Below are positions 33,291 to 42,949 of a stretch of 64,000 bases of DNA, in pieces; within the stretch, counting starts at the first letter, position 1; every line of letters starts with the position of its first letter. Under the pieces are notes generated by a model. The model searched no databases. It was not told the origin of the DNA and saw only the letters and a list, made by a program, of their open reading frames with translations. This DNA comes from JAIQET01 sp035542575 (GTDB lineage: Bacteria; Acidobacteriota; Terriglobia; Terriglobales; Acidobacteriaceae). The position numbers and the translations under genes were made by a program. The DNA lies in contig DATKLE010000068.1 of the NCBI GenBank assembly GCA_035542575.1, positions 6,003 to 70,002 of the forward strand, written 5' to 3'.

Positions 33291-33305
33291 CAGGCAGGAA
33301 AGCCG

Positions 33306-36300
33306 CTATGTGCTCGCGCCGTGGCACTTCTTGTATTTCTTGCCCGAGCCACAGTAGCAGGGATCGTTGCGCCCGATCTTGGCGCCGCTGCGCACCACTT
33401 GCTGCACCGGCTGGAAATCCCCCGAGCCCGCCATGCGAGCCTGCTCCAACTCCCGCCGCTTCTTCCGCTGGAAGGCTTCTTCCAGATCGTCCACGGAAGT
33501 GGCGATGGCGCGCGGAGGACGACGCCCATTCCCATCCCCCCCAGCCGCCACAGGCTTCAGGCCCTCAGCCTCCGGAGCGCCGCGTTCGACTGCGGCCTCG
33601 TACTGTACGGGACGCTCCAGGACTTGCATCAGATAGAGATACCGGACCGTCTCTTCCTGGAAGCGCTGCATCATCTCCTCGAACATGTCGAAAGACTCGC
33701 GCTTATACTCAACCAGCGGATCATGCTGCCCGTAGCCTCGCAGCCCAATGCCCTCCTTCAGGTGGTCCATGTTGAGGAGGTGGTCCTTCCACTGCGAGTC
33801 GAGCACGCTCAGCATGATCATGCGCTCGTGATAGCGCATGGCCTCCGGCCCAATCAGCTTTTCTTTGGCGTCGTAACGCTTTTTCAGGGTGTCGAAAACC
33901 GCGTCGCCCAGTTCCTGGCGGTTTAACGTCTCCGGCTTTATCCCCTCGGCGGCAATATCCACTCCAAAGCGCGTAAACAGGGCGTCCTTGATGCCCTTCA
34001 GGTCCCAATCCGCGGGATGCACTTTAACCGCGCAGTACTGGTCCATCAGGTCGCTGAGAATTCCGGCGACATAGTCTTCGAGGATCAGCTCTTTCTGGTC
34101 CACCCCTTCCAGCAACTGGCGGCGTAGGCCGTACACCGCCTCGCGCTGCTTGTTCATTACGTCGTCATACTCCAACAGATGTTTGCGGGCCTCGAAGTTT
34201 TGTGCTTCGACCGCCTCCTGGGCCTTCTCAATGCGGCGGGTGATCAGCCGCGATTCGATCGGCACACCCTCTTCCATGCCTAGCCGCTGCAGCAGGTTCG
34301 AGACCCACTCCTTGGCGAAGATGCGCATCAGGTCATCTTCCAGCGAGAGATAAAAGCGCGAAGAGCCGGGATCGCCCTGGCGTCCCGCCCGACCGCGAAG
34401 CTGGTTGTCAATGCGCCGCGCCTCGTGACGTTCGGTGCCGAAAATGTGCAGGCCGCCGGCGGCGACGACTTCTTCGTGCTCCCGGTCAGTCTGCTCCTTA
34501 TAGCGGTTGAAGATTCCGGCCCACTGGTCGCTGGGGGCCACATATTCGCTTCCCGAGTAGTACCAGACGGTGCTGTTGCCGTCGTCCGGCCGGGTCTCCA
34601 CCTTGCCCTGCGCGGCGCGCAGCGGCTGAGCGATTCCCTTCTTCACGCACTCCTGCTTGGCCATGAACTCGGGATTGCCCCCGAGCAGAATGTCCGTGCC
34701 GCGCCCGGCCATGTTGGTGGCGATGGTGACCATCCCCTTGCGCCCGGCCTGCGCCACAATCTCAGCTTCCTTCTCGTGATACTTGGCATTCAGCACCACG
34801 TGCTTGATGCCCTTTTTCTTCAGCAACTCCGACAACCGTTCCGACTTCTCAATCGACGTGGTACCCACCAGCACCGGCTGCCCGCCCTGGTTGAGCTTGT
34901 GGATCTCATCGGCAGCTGCGAAGTACTTCTCTTTCTCAGTCCGGTACACCACGTCGGGGTTTTCCAGCCGGAGCAGCGGCTTGTTGGTGGGGATGACCCG
35001 CACTTCCAGGTTGTAGATCTTTTCGAACTCCGGCGCTTCCGTTTCCGCCGTACCGGTCATGCCGGCCAGCTTCTTGTACATGCGAAAATAATTCTGGAAG
35101 GTAATGGTCGCCAGGGTCTGGTTTTCGCGCTCGATCTTGACGTTTTCCTTGGCTTCCACGGCCTGGTGCAAGCCATCCGACCAGCGCCGCCCCGGCATCA
35201 TGCGGCCGGTGAACTCATCCACGATGACCACTTCTTTTTCCCGGGGATTGTCGCCCTTGGCTTTCACCACATACTCAACATCGCGGCGATAGAGCACGTG
35301 CGCCTTGATCGCGGTCTCGACGTGGTGCTTGAGCTCCCAGTTTTCCGGATCGGCGATGTTCCCGATCCCTAGCAACCCCTCGACCTTCTCCCAGCCTTCA
35401 TCGCTGACCGTGATGGTCTTGTGCTTCTCGTCCACGACGAAGTCACCGGTCAACTGCTTGGGCTCTCCCGGGGCAACATCGATCTCTTCGCCCTTCTCGA
35501 GCTTGGGAATAATGCGATTGACCCGCTCATATTTGTCGGTGGACTCCTCGCTGGCGCCGGAAATGATAAGCGGAGTGCGGGCTTCGTCGATCAGGATCGA
35601 GTCCACCTCGTCCACGATGCCGTAGTTGTGCCCGCGCTGCACGCAATCCTTCATGTCGAACTTCATGTTGTCGCGCAGGTAGTCGAAACCGAATTCGTTG
35701 TTGGTGCCATAGGTGACGTCAGCCGCATACGCCTCGTGGCGCTCCTCGTCGTCCAGTTCGTGGACGATCACGCCCACGCTCAGTCCCAGGAACTGATAGA
35801 GCTTGCCCATCCACTCCGAGTCGCGCTTGGCCAGGTAGTCATTCACCGTAACCACGTGCACGCCGCGCCCGCCTAGCGCATTCAGGTAAACCGGCAAAGT
35901 GGCGACCAGCGTTTTGCCTTCGCCGGTCTTCATTTCCGCGATCTTGCCCTCGTGCAGGAACATACCCCCGATCAACTGCACATCAAAGTGCCGCATCCCC
36001 AGCACGCGGCGACCCGCCTCCCGCACCACGGCAAAGGCCTCAACCAGCACCTCATCCAAGACCTGGTTCACTGCTTCCCGGCGCTCGTCCTCGAGCTCTT
36101 TAAGCCGGTCAGGATCGGCGTCCGGCTCATCGGCAATGCTGCTCAGGCGCTCCTGAATGCGTTTGCGGAATTCGTCGGTCTTGGCGCGCAACTGCTCGTC
36201 GCTGAGCTTACGCATCTCGGGTTCGAGCGCATTGATGGCCTCCACCCGGGGCATCACGCGCTTTACTTCCCGTTCGTTCTTGGTCCCAAAGATCTTGCCT

Positions 36301-36317
36301 AACAGCGTGTTGATCAC
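33306..36317 (-). CDS. secA: Preprotein translocase ATPase SecA
   Basis: About 1,003 residues, slightly longer than in E. coli. SecA drives secretory proteins through SecYEG by ATP hydrolysis. Walker A is MKTGEGKTL near residue 127; the DEAD-type core continues with YGTNNEFGFDYLRDN, VDEVDSILIDEARTPLIISG and NMAGRGTDILLGG. The C-terminus has the zinc-binding RNDPCYCGSGKKYKKCHG, which contacts SecB or ribosomes. GTG 36317 is chosen because AGGA stands 8 nt upstream; an in-frame start at 36350 would skip this. The gene is monocistronic between convergent lpxB and the divergent ligase fusion. Confidence 0.97.
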   Translation of the reverse strand: MINTLLGKIFGTKNEREVKRVMPRVEAINALEPEMRKLSDEQLRAKTDEFRKRIQERLSSIADEPDADPDRLKELEDERREAVNQVLDEVLVEAFAVVREAGRRVLGMRHFDVQLIGGMFLHEGKIAEMKTGEGKTLVATLPVYLNALGGRGVHVVTVNDYLAKRDSEWMGKLYQFLGLSVGVIVHELDDEERHEAYAADVTYGTNNEFGFDYLRDNMKFDMKDCVQRGHNYGIVDEVDSILIDEARTPLIISGASEESTDKYERVNRIIPKLEKGEEIDVAPGEPKQLTGDFVVDEKHKTITVSDEGWEKVEGLLGIGNIADPENWELKHHVETAIKAHVLYRRDVEYVVKAKGDNPREKEVVIVDEFTGRMMPGRRWSDGLHQAVEAKENVKIERENQTLATITFQNYFRMYKKLAGMTGTAETEAPEFEKIYNLEVRVIPTNKPLLRLENPDVVYRTEKEKYFAAADEIHKLNQGGQPVLVGTTSIEKSERLSELLKKKGIKHVVLNAKYHEKEAEIVAQAGRKGMVTIATNMAGRGTDILLGGNPEFMAKQECVKKGIAQPLRAAQGKVETRPDDGNSTVWYYSGSEYVAPSDQWAGIFNRYKEQTDREHEEVVAAGGLHIFGTERHEARRIDNQLRGRAGRQGDPGSSRFYLSLEDDLMRIFAKEWVSNLLQRLGMEEGVPIESRLITRRIEKAQEAVEAQNFEARKHLLEYDDVMNKQREAVYGLRRQLLEGVDQKELILEDYVAGILSDLMDQYCAVKVHPADWDLKGIKDALFTRFGVDIAAEGIKPETLNRQELGDAVFDTLKKRYDAKEKLIGPEAMRYHERMIMLSVLDSQWKDHLLNMDHLKEGIGLRGYGQHDPLVEYKRESFDMFEEMMQRFQEETVRYLYLMQVLERPVQYEAAVERGAPEAEGLKPVAAGGDGNGRRPPRAIATSVDDLEEAFQRKKRRELEQARMAGSGDFQPVQQVVRSGAKIGRNDPCYCGSGKKYKKCHGAST

Positions 36318-36547
36318 AGCGACATTCCTTCGGAGGGCAACTCGCCCCACACTATCTCATAGAAGCCTAGCATATTAGATGCGGTCGGACGAGAGCGGGG
36401 ACCGGCAGGGATATCAGCGCCGAGAACGCCAAGAACGCAATAAGAAGAAAACTCCAGTCCTCGGCAGCCCTTGGCGACCTAGGCAGTGAAGTATCCGTAT
36501 CACTGGGGCCAGGAGGCCTCTTCATGTAAGATTTCCCCGGCACCGAC

Positions 36548-39340
36548 ATGTCCACTTTCTACGACCGCTTCGTCGAATGCGCCGCACGTTGGCCCGCCAA
36601 CGTGGCCCTGGAGATCCAGCAGCGCAACGGAGTGGAGAGCTACACCTACGCGCAACTGCGGCAAATGTCGGAATCGGTCGGCCGCTGGCTCACGGAAAAC
36701 GGCTTTCCCCTTGGCGCCCGTATTGCCATTCTCGCCGACAATCATCCGCGCTGGGTGGCCGCCTATCTCGGAACCATCGCCGCCGGATGCACCGCCGTTC
36801 CGCTCGACACGTCATTCCACGCCGAACAGATCACAACACTCCTCAAGGACAGCGGCAGTTCCGTGCTCTTCTGCGACACCAAGCACATCGCCCTAGCGCA
36901 AGCGGCGGTTTCTGGTCTGCCCCTCAAAATCATCCTGACCGATGCTCATGTGGGAACGGCCGCCCCCGGCCCTTCTGTCGGGCCCAGCCTTGTGCGCGCC
37001 CACCTCGACTCCATGTTTGCTGCCGGCCCGGGCAATTTTCGGCCTGTGTCCGCTCCCAGCGATTCGGTCGCCGCCCTGCTCTACACCTCCGGCACAACCG
37101 CCGATCCCAAAGGCGTCATGCTTACCCACGCCAACCTGATGGGAGAAGTGGCAGCAGTCTTTGGCCGTCTGCAGATTGGCCCGGAAGATTCCATTCTCGG
37201 CTTGCTGCCGCTGTTTCACGCTTTGGCACAGATGGCCAACCTGCTGCTTCCCCTGGTGACCGGCGCGCGCGCGGTCTATCTGGAGACCTTGAACACCACC
37301 GAGTTATTGCGCGCGCTGCGCGAGCGCCGCGTGACCGCCTTTGCGGTCGTTCCCCAGTTCTTCTACCTGATCCACGAGCGCATCTTCAAAGAAGTAGCCC
37401 AGCGGGGGCGGCTGGCGCGGTGGGGACTACGACTGCTGATGTCGCTGAACCAGCTATTGCGCAGGTTTGGAATCAATGCCGGAGCAGTTTTCTTCCGTCC
37501 CATCCACCAGACCTTCGGCGCCGGCATGCGCTACCTGGTGACTGGCGGCTCGCGCTTCGAACCCCAGATCTGGCACGACTTCCACGCCCTCGGCATTGAC
37601 GTGCTCCAGGCCTATGGCCTGACCGAAACCAGCGGAGGCGCATTTGTCAACTTACCCGGCGACATTGTGATTGGCTCAGTGGGCCTGCCGCTGCCCGGGG
37701 TTGAAGCCCGCGTCGTTGATCCGCAACCGCAGGAAGAAGGACCTCCCGTGGGCGAAATTGCCATGCGTGGCGACATCGTCATGAAGGGCTACTGGAACCG
37801 TCCTGACGCCACTGCTGCCGTCCTCAAAGACGGCTGGCTTTACACCGGCGATCTCGGCTACTTCGATGCGCACGGCAATCTCTTCATCACCGGCCGGGCC
37901 AAGGAAGTGATCGTCCTCAGTAATGGCAAGAACATCTATCCGGAAGAAATCGAAGCCCATTACCTGAAGTCGCCCTACATCAGGGAAATTTGTGTCATTG
38001 GGCTGGACGCCCGCCCCGGCGATCCCACCTCCGAGCGCCTGCATGCGGTGGTGGTACCAAATTTCGAGGTGCTGCGGCAGCGCAAGATCGTCAATGCCAC
38101 ACAAGTCGTACGCTTCGACATCGAGGGCCTCTCGGTGAAACTGCCCTCCACCAAGCGCGTCGGCAGTTACGAGATCTGGCAGGATGACCTGCCGCGCACC
38201 ACGACCCGCAAACTCAAGCGCTTCGAGATCGAGAAGCGCGCTCGCGCGAATCAAGCCAGGGGTCAGGCGGCCGAGCCGGCTGTGCCGGTGGAACGCGCCC
38301 TCACCGGGCAAGAAGCGGCGTGGCTGGACCAGGCTGACGTGCGGCGCGCCCTCAAGCTGATTCGCAACGCCGCTCGTACCGCCCCGCCGGTGATCCGTCC
38401 CGGCGACAACCTGGAACTCGACCTGGGACTCGATTCCATGCAGCGCGTGGAGCTGTTAGTCGAGCTGGAGCAGGAGTTTGGCGCGGATGTGGATGAGGCC
38501 CACCTGGCCGAGACTTACACCGTGCGCGATCTGGTCGAGTTGGTGCTGCAGGGCAGAGCCCATGGGAAAGAGGTAGCCGTGTTGCGGCCGCAGTTCGCTG
38601 GCTGGAAAACCGTGCTCGAGGAGGAACCGGCCGACCCCGAGGTTCTGGCTCTGGCTCAGCCACAGCCCGTCCAGGAGGCGCTGTTGTATGCTCTCAGCCG
38701 AACTGCACAACTCATCGCCTATGATCGCTTTCCTCTGCGGGTGACCGGTTTGGACAAGGTCCCCGCGCGCGGCCCCTACATTATTTCTTCCAATCACCAG
38801 AGTTACCTTGACCCCATCATCCTGGGCAGCCTTCTGCCCTGGACGGTGTTCCGCGAACTGTTTTCCGTGGGGACCAGCGAGATTTTTGGCTCGGGCTTCA
38901 TGCGCCGCCTGGCCCGCTGGCTGCGGGTCATCGTGGTCGATCCCGATGCCAATCTGATTCCGGCGATGCGGGCCGGCGCTTTCGGCCTGCGCCATGGCCG
39001 CATTCTGATTTTGTATCCCGAGGGTGAACGCTCGATTGACGGCACTCCCAAGGTCTTTCGCAAAGGCGCAGCCATCCTCTCCATCCACCTGCAGGTGCCC
39101 ATCGTCCCGGTCGCCATCGAAGGTTTTTACGACGCCTGGCCGCGCGGCAAGCCGTTCCAGAAATTTGCCCCTTTGCAGATCGCCTTTGGTGACCCGATCA
39201 ATCCTCCGCCCCAAGCGCAGGCTTCGGAAACCACGTACGAACAACTTGCGGCGGAGTTGAAGGCCCGCGTAGTGGGAATGTGGAATGAGTTGCGGGGCGA
39301 GCGGTCGAAAGTGGAAACCAGCGCCCAGGCGGCGGACTAG
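36548..39340 (+). CDS. Fused AMP-forming acyl ligase / acyl carrier domain / PlsC-type acyltransferase
   Basis: 930 residues in three parts. Residues 1 to about 560 are an AMP-forming fatty-acid ligase (LLYTSGTTADPKGVMLTHANL near 178, YGLTETSGG, YTGDLGYFD, TGRAKEVIVLSNGKNI). Residues about 590-670 are an acyl carrier domain with LGLDSMQRVEL, Ser630 being the phosphopantetheine site. Residues about 700-920 are a PlsC-type acyltransferase with NHQSYLD at 749-755 and YPEGERS. The likely flow is: activate a fatty acid, load it on the internal carrier, and transfer it to a lysophospholipid or glycerolipid. This resembles Aas, but with an added carrier domain. The N-terminus has no signal, so it acts at the cytoplasmic membrane face. 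Confidence 0.9.
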   Translation: MSTFYDRFVECAARWPANVALEIQQRNGVESYTYAQLRQMSESVGRWLTENGFPLGARIAILADNHPRWVAAYLGTIAAGCTAVPLDTSFHAEQITTLLKDSGSSVLFCDTKHIALAQAAVSGLPLKIILTDAHVGTAAPGPSVGPSLVRAHLDSMFAAGPGNFRPVSAPSDSVAALLYTSGTTADPKGVMLTHANLMGEVAAVFGRLQIGPEDSILGLLPLFHALAQMANLLLPLVTGARAVYLETLNTTELLRALRERRVTAFAVVPQFFYLIHERIFKEVAQRGRLARWGLRLLMSLNQLLRRFGINAGAVFFRPIHQTFGAGMRYLVTGGSRFEPQIWHDFHALGIDVLQAYGLTETSGGAFVNLPGDIVIGSVGLPLPGVEARVVDPQPQEEGPPVGEIAMRGDIVMKGYWNRPDATAAVLKDGWLYTGDLGYFDAHGNLFITGRAKEVIVLSNGKNIYPEEIEAHYLKSPYIREICVIGLDARPGDPTSERLHAVVVPNFEVLRQRKIVNATQVVRFDIEGLSVKLPSTKRVGSYEIWQDDLPRTTTRKLKRFEIEKRARANQARGQAAEPAVPVERALTGQEAAWLDQADVRRALKLIRNAARTAPPVIRPGDNLELDLGLDSMQRVELLVELEQEFGADVDEAHLAETYTVRDLVELVLQGRAHGKEVAVLRPQFAGWKTVLEEEPADPEVLALAQPQPVQEALLYALSRTAQLIAYDRFPLRVTGLDKVPARGPYIISSNHQSYLDPIILGSLLPWTVFRELFSVGTSEIFGSGFMRRLARWLRVIVVDPDANLIPAMRAGAFGLRHGRILILYPEGERSIDGTPKVFRKGAAILSIHLQVPIVPVAIEGFYDAWPRGKPFQKFAPLQIAFGDPINPPPQAQASETTYEQLAAELKARVVGMWNELRGERSKVETSAQAAD

Positions 39341-39394
39341 GCAACCGATACGCGGACCCGGGAAGACTTCGCCGGTGGAACGCCGACGCTGGGG

Positions 39395-40300
39395 CTACGC
39401 TCCTGCGCCCTTCGCCTGTTGCCCGAAGGCCTTTACGAAAGCATCCACCACCATGGAGTCGTACTTCTTGCCCGAGCTCTTGATCATGATTTCCTCGGCC
39501 TGCACCGGCGACATTCTCCGCGGGCCGGTTTCGCTGATCAGCGTCTCATAGGCCTCGGCCAAGGCCATCACCTGGACCTCGATCGGAGCGTCGATACAAC
39601 TTTCTCCGCTCTTCATTAACCGCTGCTCCACCACCAGGATGGGAATCGCCCGCTGCAGCGATCCGCCCATTTCCTGGGCTTTGTCGGCTTTTCCCCGCCT
39701 GCGCACGCTCCTCTCCACCTCTTCCTGGGAGACATTCGCCGCCTTGTAGAGCACGTCGTTGCTGATTCCCAACTCGTTGACGTTGCGCAGCAGGGCCGCG
39801 GTGCGAATGTCCTCAATGCTGCCCGAGTCCAAACCGAGAGCTTCGGCAATCTTAGTGGCATACATGGAAATCCGGTAGGCATGCGCTTCGCTGTACTTCT
39901 CATTGGCCAAGAAGTTCTGCAGGATCACCAGCATTCCGTCGTATCCGTCTTTCATCTCCCGCAGGCTCTTCTGGTTGCGCTCGTACAGCGTGCCCATTGC
40001 GTATCCAGTCACGACCAGAACGCCGCCCCACAGCGTGAGATCGAGGTAGCGGCTGTCGAAGGGCAGATCCATGCGGTGGGTGAATATGGCGGGATTCAGG
40101 TAGGTCAGCGCCACCACCAGCACCACGCTGACGGAGGCCGTCATGGTGGCATGGCGCCTCCCAAAATAATAGGCGGAGAACAGCACCGGCAGGAAGTACA
40201 GCACCAGTGCCATGCGTTGCGATGCCACCAGGAAGTTGAGGATGGCCGCAATTAGCACCAGGAAGAGCAGCAACCACAGCTCTTTGTTGATTTTTCGCAC
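39395..40300 (-). CDS. Membrane protein with degenerate HD-GYP-like domain
   Basis: About 301 residues. The GTG at 40300 follows GGGAGG and begins RKINKELWLLLF, straight into four membrane helices (ILNFLVASQ, LYFLPVLFSAYYFG, SVSVVLVVALTYL, LWGGVLVVTGYAMG). The cytoplasmic part aligns by eye to HD-GYP: HAYRISMYATKIAEALGLDSG, then IRTAALLRNVNELGIS where active enzymes have HD at the RN and GK at the NE. So the metal site appears lost. It may act as a c-di-GMP-blind scaffold or a sensor. An upstream TTG at 40375 is in frame but adds a low-complexity stretch. It converges with the ligase fusion. Confidence 0.75.
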   Translation of the reverse strand: MRKINKELWLLLFLVLIAAILNFLVASQRMALVLYFLPVLFSAYYFGRRHATMTASVSVVLVVALTYLNPAIFTHRMDLPFDSRYLDLTLWGGVLVVTGYAMGTLYERNQKSLREMKDGYDGMLVILQNFLANEKYSEAHAYRISMYATKIAEALGLDSGSIEDIRTAALLRNVNELGISNDVLYKAANVSQEEVERSVRRRGKADKAQEMGGSLQRAIPILVVEQRLMKSGESCIDAPIEVQVMALAEAYETLISETGPRRMSPVQAEEIMIKSSGKKYDSMVVDAFVKAFGQQAKGAGA

Positions 40301-40500
40301 GACCCGCCTCCCACCGGCGGCGCCTACACCTGCGCCTGCCACCGTGCTGGGCAAGGCACTCCTCCCAACCGGCAAAGCTCAGCCTACCTAATAGTAGGAA
40401 CGCGCGGTCAGCGCCTCCAGATTACCGAGGTAATTGCGACTCATTCGTGGGATGGGTCTTCCACGAAGGCAGGGGCTTCACAGCCTGCGGAAGAAACATG

Positions 40501-40566
40501 GGTTTGGGTGGCGCAGCGCTTCAGCGCGTTAACCGACTCCGAATGGCTGCGCTTTCAGCGATGGGC
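40501..40566. repeat. Composite REP-like palindromic element, copy 4
   Basis: Carries TTTGGGTGGCGCAGCGCTT (40503-40521), identical over 19 bp to 49943-49961, and a second half GCTGCGCTTTCAGCGATGGG. It lies in the 266-bp gap between two minus-strand genes. The rest of the gap (40301-40500) shows no gene. Confidence 0.65.
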
Positions 40567-41358
40567 TTAAAACTTCTCCAGCCGTATGTTGCCGTCGCCG
40601 CTGCGCAACTCCAGCAACGCGCCACCCCCGTTCAGCCGACCGCGGAGGCTGTTTTCTTTCAGCGAGCCGGAAACGGTAATGGGAAAGTCGCTGCTGACGC
40701 GGCCATCGCCGGTGTGAGCGTCGAGGTCAGTCGAAAAATCTTGCGGAAGACGCAGGGTTACCGTCCCATCGCTGGTGCGCAGCGCCCAGGAAGAGCTCAT
40801 CTTCGATCCCGGAGCGACCTCGGCGTCAATCCTGCCATCGCCGGTGTGCAGGTCGAGGCGATCAAACCGTCCGTTGACGCGGATGTTGCCGTCACTGGTC
40901 TCGGCGTTGAGTACACCATCCAACGAGCGGCCAATCAGGTCGCCGTCACCCGAGTCGAGCCGCACTTCGCCCTTCACCGCATCCACAGTGATGTTGCCAT
41001 CTCCACTGTGCAGATCGAGGTCGGAGTTCCGCGGCACCTGCAGGCTGATGCGCACCGACTCACTACAGATGCCGATGCAGAAGTGGTGGCTGGACTGCCG
41101 GACCTCCAGGTCAATGCGGTCGCCGCTCTGGCGGTCCGTGACCCGCACCTCATCCGGAGAGATCTTCCCCCGGCTGGTAACCACGCGCGCCTCGATCTTG
41201 TTGCCGTCGACCGCCTGCACTTCAATAGTGGCATCGTTGGCGTCGACGTGAATGCTGGGCTTGGCCGAGGTGGTGAACTCCTTCTTCCATTCGTCGGCCA
41301 GGGCAAGAGAACTCAGGCCAATCAAGGCAATCAGCAGGAAAGAGACTCGATAGCGCAC
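40567..41358 (-). CDS. Secreted DUF4097 (adhesin-like beta-repeat) protein
   Basis: 263 residues from GTG 41358, which follows GGGAGGT. A signal peptide (VSFLLIALIGLSSLALA) is followed by the DUF4097 repeat fold: many short strands of the type LHSGDGNITVDAVKG, RLDSGDGDLIGRSL, AETSDGNIRVNG and LHTGDGRIDAEV. Every strand carries an (S/T)GDG or SDG turn, giving a stacked beta structure. Two cysteines (HFCIGICSES) could form a disulfide. DUF4097 proteins are often linked to envelope stress or anti-sigma systems, but no such partner is next to it. Surface or periplasmic location is likely. Confidence 0.82.
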   Translation of the reverse strand: MRYRVSFLLIALIGLSSLALADEWKKEFTTSAKPSIHVDANDATIEVQAVDGNKIEARVVTSRGKISPDEVRVTDRQSGDRIDLEVRQSSHHFCIGICSESVRISLQVPRNSDLDLHSGDGNITVDAVKGEVRLDSGDGDLIGRSLDGVLNAETSDGNIRVNGRFDRLDLHTGDGRIDAEVAPGSKMSSSWALRTSDGTVTLRLPQDFSTDLDAHTGDGRVSSDFPITVSGSLKENSLRGRLNGGGALLELRSGDGNIRLEKF

Positions 41359-41491
41359 ACTGCACCTCCCAAGCGTGATACCGGTGATACGCAAGCGAGT
41401 GCCAGATAGTTCAAGAAATAGTGGCTGGTCGCTGCAAGTCAGAACTGTGTGCCAGCGCCCTGGTTCCCAGCGACCAGCAGCCAGCCCCCCG

Positions 41492-42949
41492 TTACTGATT
41501 TCCGCCCGGCGGCGGCGGAATCGTGATGTCCACCGTCGTCACCGGGCCCAGGGAGGACAATGGCTTGTCGAACTGCGCAGTATTCCCCACCACCAGCACC
41601 GCCAGCTTGTCCTTGTGCATATACTTGGCCACCACCCGTTCCACGTCCGCCTTCTGGACTTTTTCGACTCCATCACGGAACTTCTCCAGGTAGTCCTGCG
41701 GATACCCGTAAAACTCGTATGCCATGCGTTCGCGCAACACCTTCTCCGGCGAGTCAAAATTGAAGACGAACGAGTTCAGGATGGAATCCTTGGCCAGCTG
41801 GATCTCAGTCTCGGTGATGGGATGCGTGGGCAAATCGTCGATCTCCTGGTACAGGCCCTGAATCGCCTCCACCGTGCTCTGGCTCTTAGTGCCCATGGCC
41901 AGCCGCAGAATCCCAGGATGATCAAAAGCGGTGCCGATCCCGCCCCCTACGCCATACGCCAGCCCTTTGCTGGTGCGAAGATCACGGAACAGCCGCGACG
42001 AGAATCCGCCGCCAAAAGCCTCATTGAAGACACGGATGGCGTAGTAGTCGGAATCGTCGCGCCGCGTCCCCAGCATCACCATCTGAATGTTGCTCTGGTT
42101 CACGTCTTCCTTCGGCACCAGGTAGTAGCCCGGCTTCGCCGTCTCGAATTGAATCTTCTCCTCATTCCACGCCGGGCCCCTTGACCACGCGCCGAAGGCC
42201 GCGCGCAGCTTCGCTTCCATGGCGGCAGAATCAAAATCCCCCACCACCCCCAAAATGATGTTGTTGGGATGGACATAGGTCTGATACCAGTTCAGCAGGT
42301 CTTGCCGGGTAATCGCCGCAATGGTGGCGTACTCGGGCACCCGAGCATAGGGATTCTGCGCGCCATAGACCAGCTTGACCGCCTCCCGTGCGGTGACCTC
42401 GGAGCTCTCGTCGTTGCGTCGCGAGATGGCGTCGAACTGCTCCTTCTGCGCCAGCTCGATCTTGTCCTGACGAAACTCCGGCTGTTGAAGCAGATCCATA
42501 AAAACCTTAAAGACGTCGTCGAAGTCTCCTTTGAGGCACGACCACGAGATGCTGGTAGAATCCGAGCTTCCGTCGGTCTCGACCTTCGCCGCCCGGATTT
42601 CCAGATAATCGTCGAGTTGGTCCCCGGTCTGCGCCCTGGTGCCGCCGGTACGCCAGACCTCGCCGTAAATATCCACCAGCCCGACCTTGTTGGCCGGTTC
42701 CCGGCGCGACCCCCCGCGGATGCGGGCCACACCGTCAATCAGCGGCAGTTCGTGGTCCTCCTGCAGAAAGATCACCATGCCGTTGGGCAGCAGGATGCGT
42801 TTGGGCTGCACCGGTTTGAATGCCGGCAGCGGCGCAATGTTCTTTTCGATTTGCTGCAGGTCCCTATCCTGGCCCTGCGCCGGGCGACCCAGCACCGCGA
42901 CTAGCATAATCAGGGCGAACGCAAGCGAGAGACGTTTCAAGGCGTTCAT
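41492..42949 (-). CDS. M16-family peptidase-like protein lacking HxxEH (inactive partner)
   Basis: 485 residues with a signal peptide ending AQGQ. It has the two-lobed M16 fold (ILLPNGMVIFLQEDHELPL, then AFGGGFSSRLFRDLRTSKGLAYGVGG in the second half), but the first lobe shows VGLVDIYGEVWRTGG where active partners have HxxEH. In M16B pairs, such a subunit supplies the Arg/Tyr substrate site to the zinc subunit. The active partner is encoded directly upstream, with a 4-bp ATGA overlap. The two presumably make a periplasmic heterodimer that degrades peptides. Confidence 0.9.
   Translation of the reverse strand: MNALKRLSLAFALIMLVAVLGRPAQGQDRDLQQIEKNIAPLPAFKPVQPKRILLPNGMVIFLQEDHELPLIDGVARIRGGSRREPANKVGLVDIYGEVWRTGGTRAQTGDQLDDYLEIRAAKVETDGSSDSTSISWSCLKGDFDDVFKVFMDLLQQPEFRQDKIELAQKEQFDAISRRNDESSEVTAREAVKLVYGAQNPYARVPEYATIAAITRQDLLNWYQTYVHPNNIILGVVGDFDSAAMEAKLRAAFGAWSRGPAWNEEKIQFETAKPGYYLVPKEDVNQSNIQMVMLGTRRDDSDYYAIRVFNEAFGGGFSSRLFRDLRTSKGLAYGVGGGIGTAFDHPGILRLAMGTKSQSTVEAIQGLYQEIDDLPTHPITETEIQLAKDSILNSFVFNFDSPEKVLRERMAYEFYGYPQDYLEKFRDGVEKVQKADVERVVAKYMHKDKLAVLVVGNTAQFDKPLSSLGPVTTVDITIPPPPGGNQ

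Noticed and set aside
39395..40300. Active c-di-GMP phosphodiesterase
   Set aside because: HD and GK residues of the core are replaced by RN and NE.
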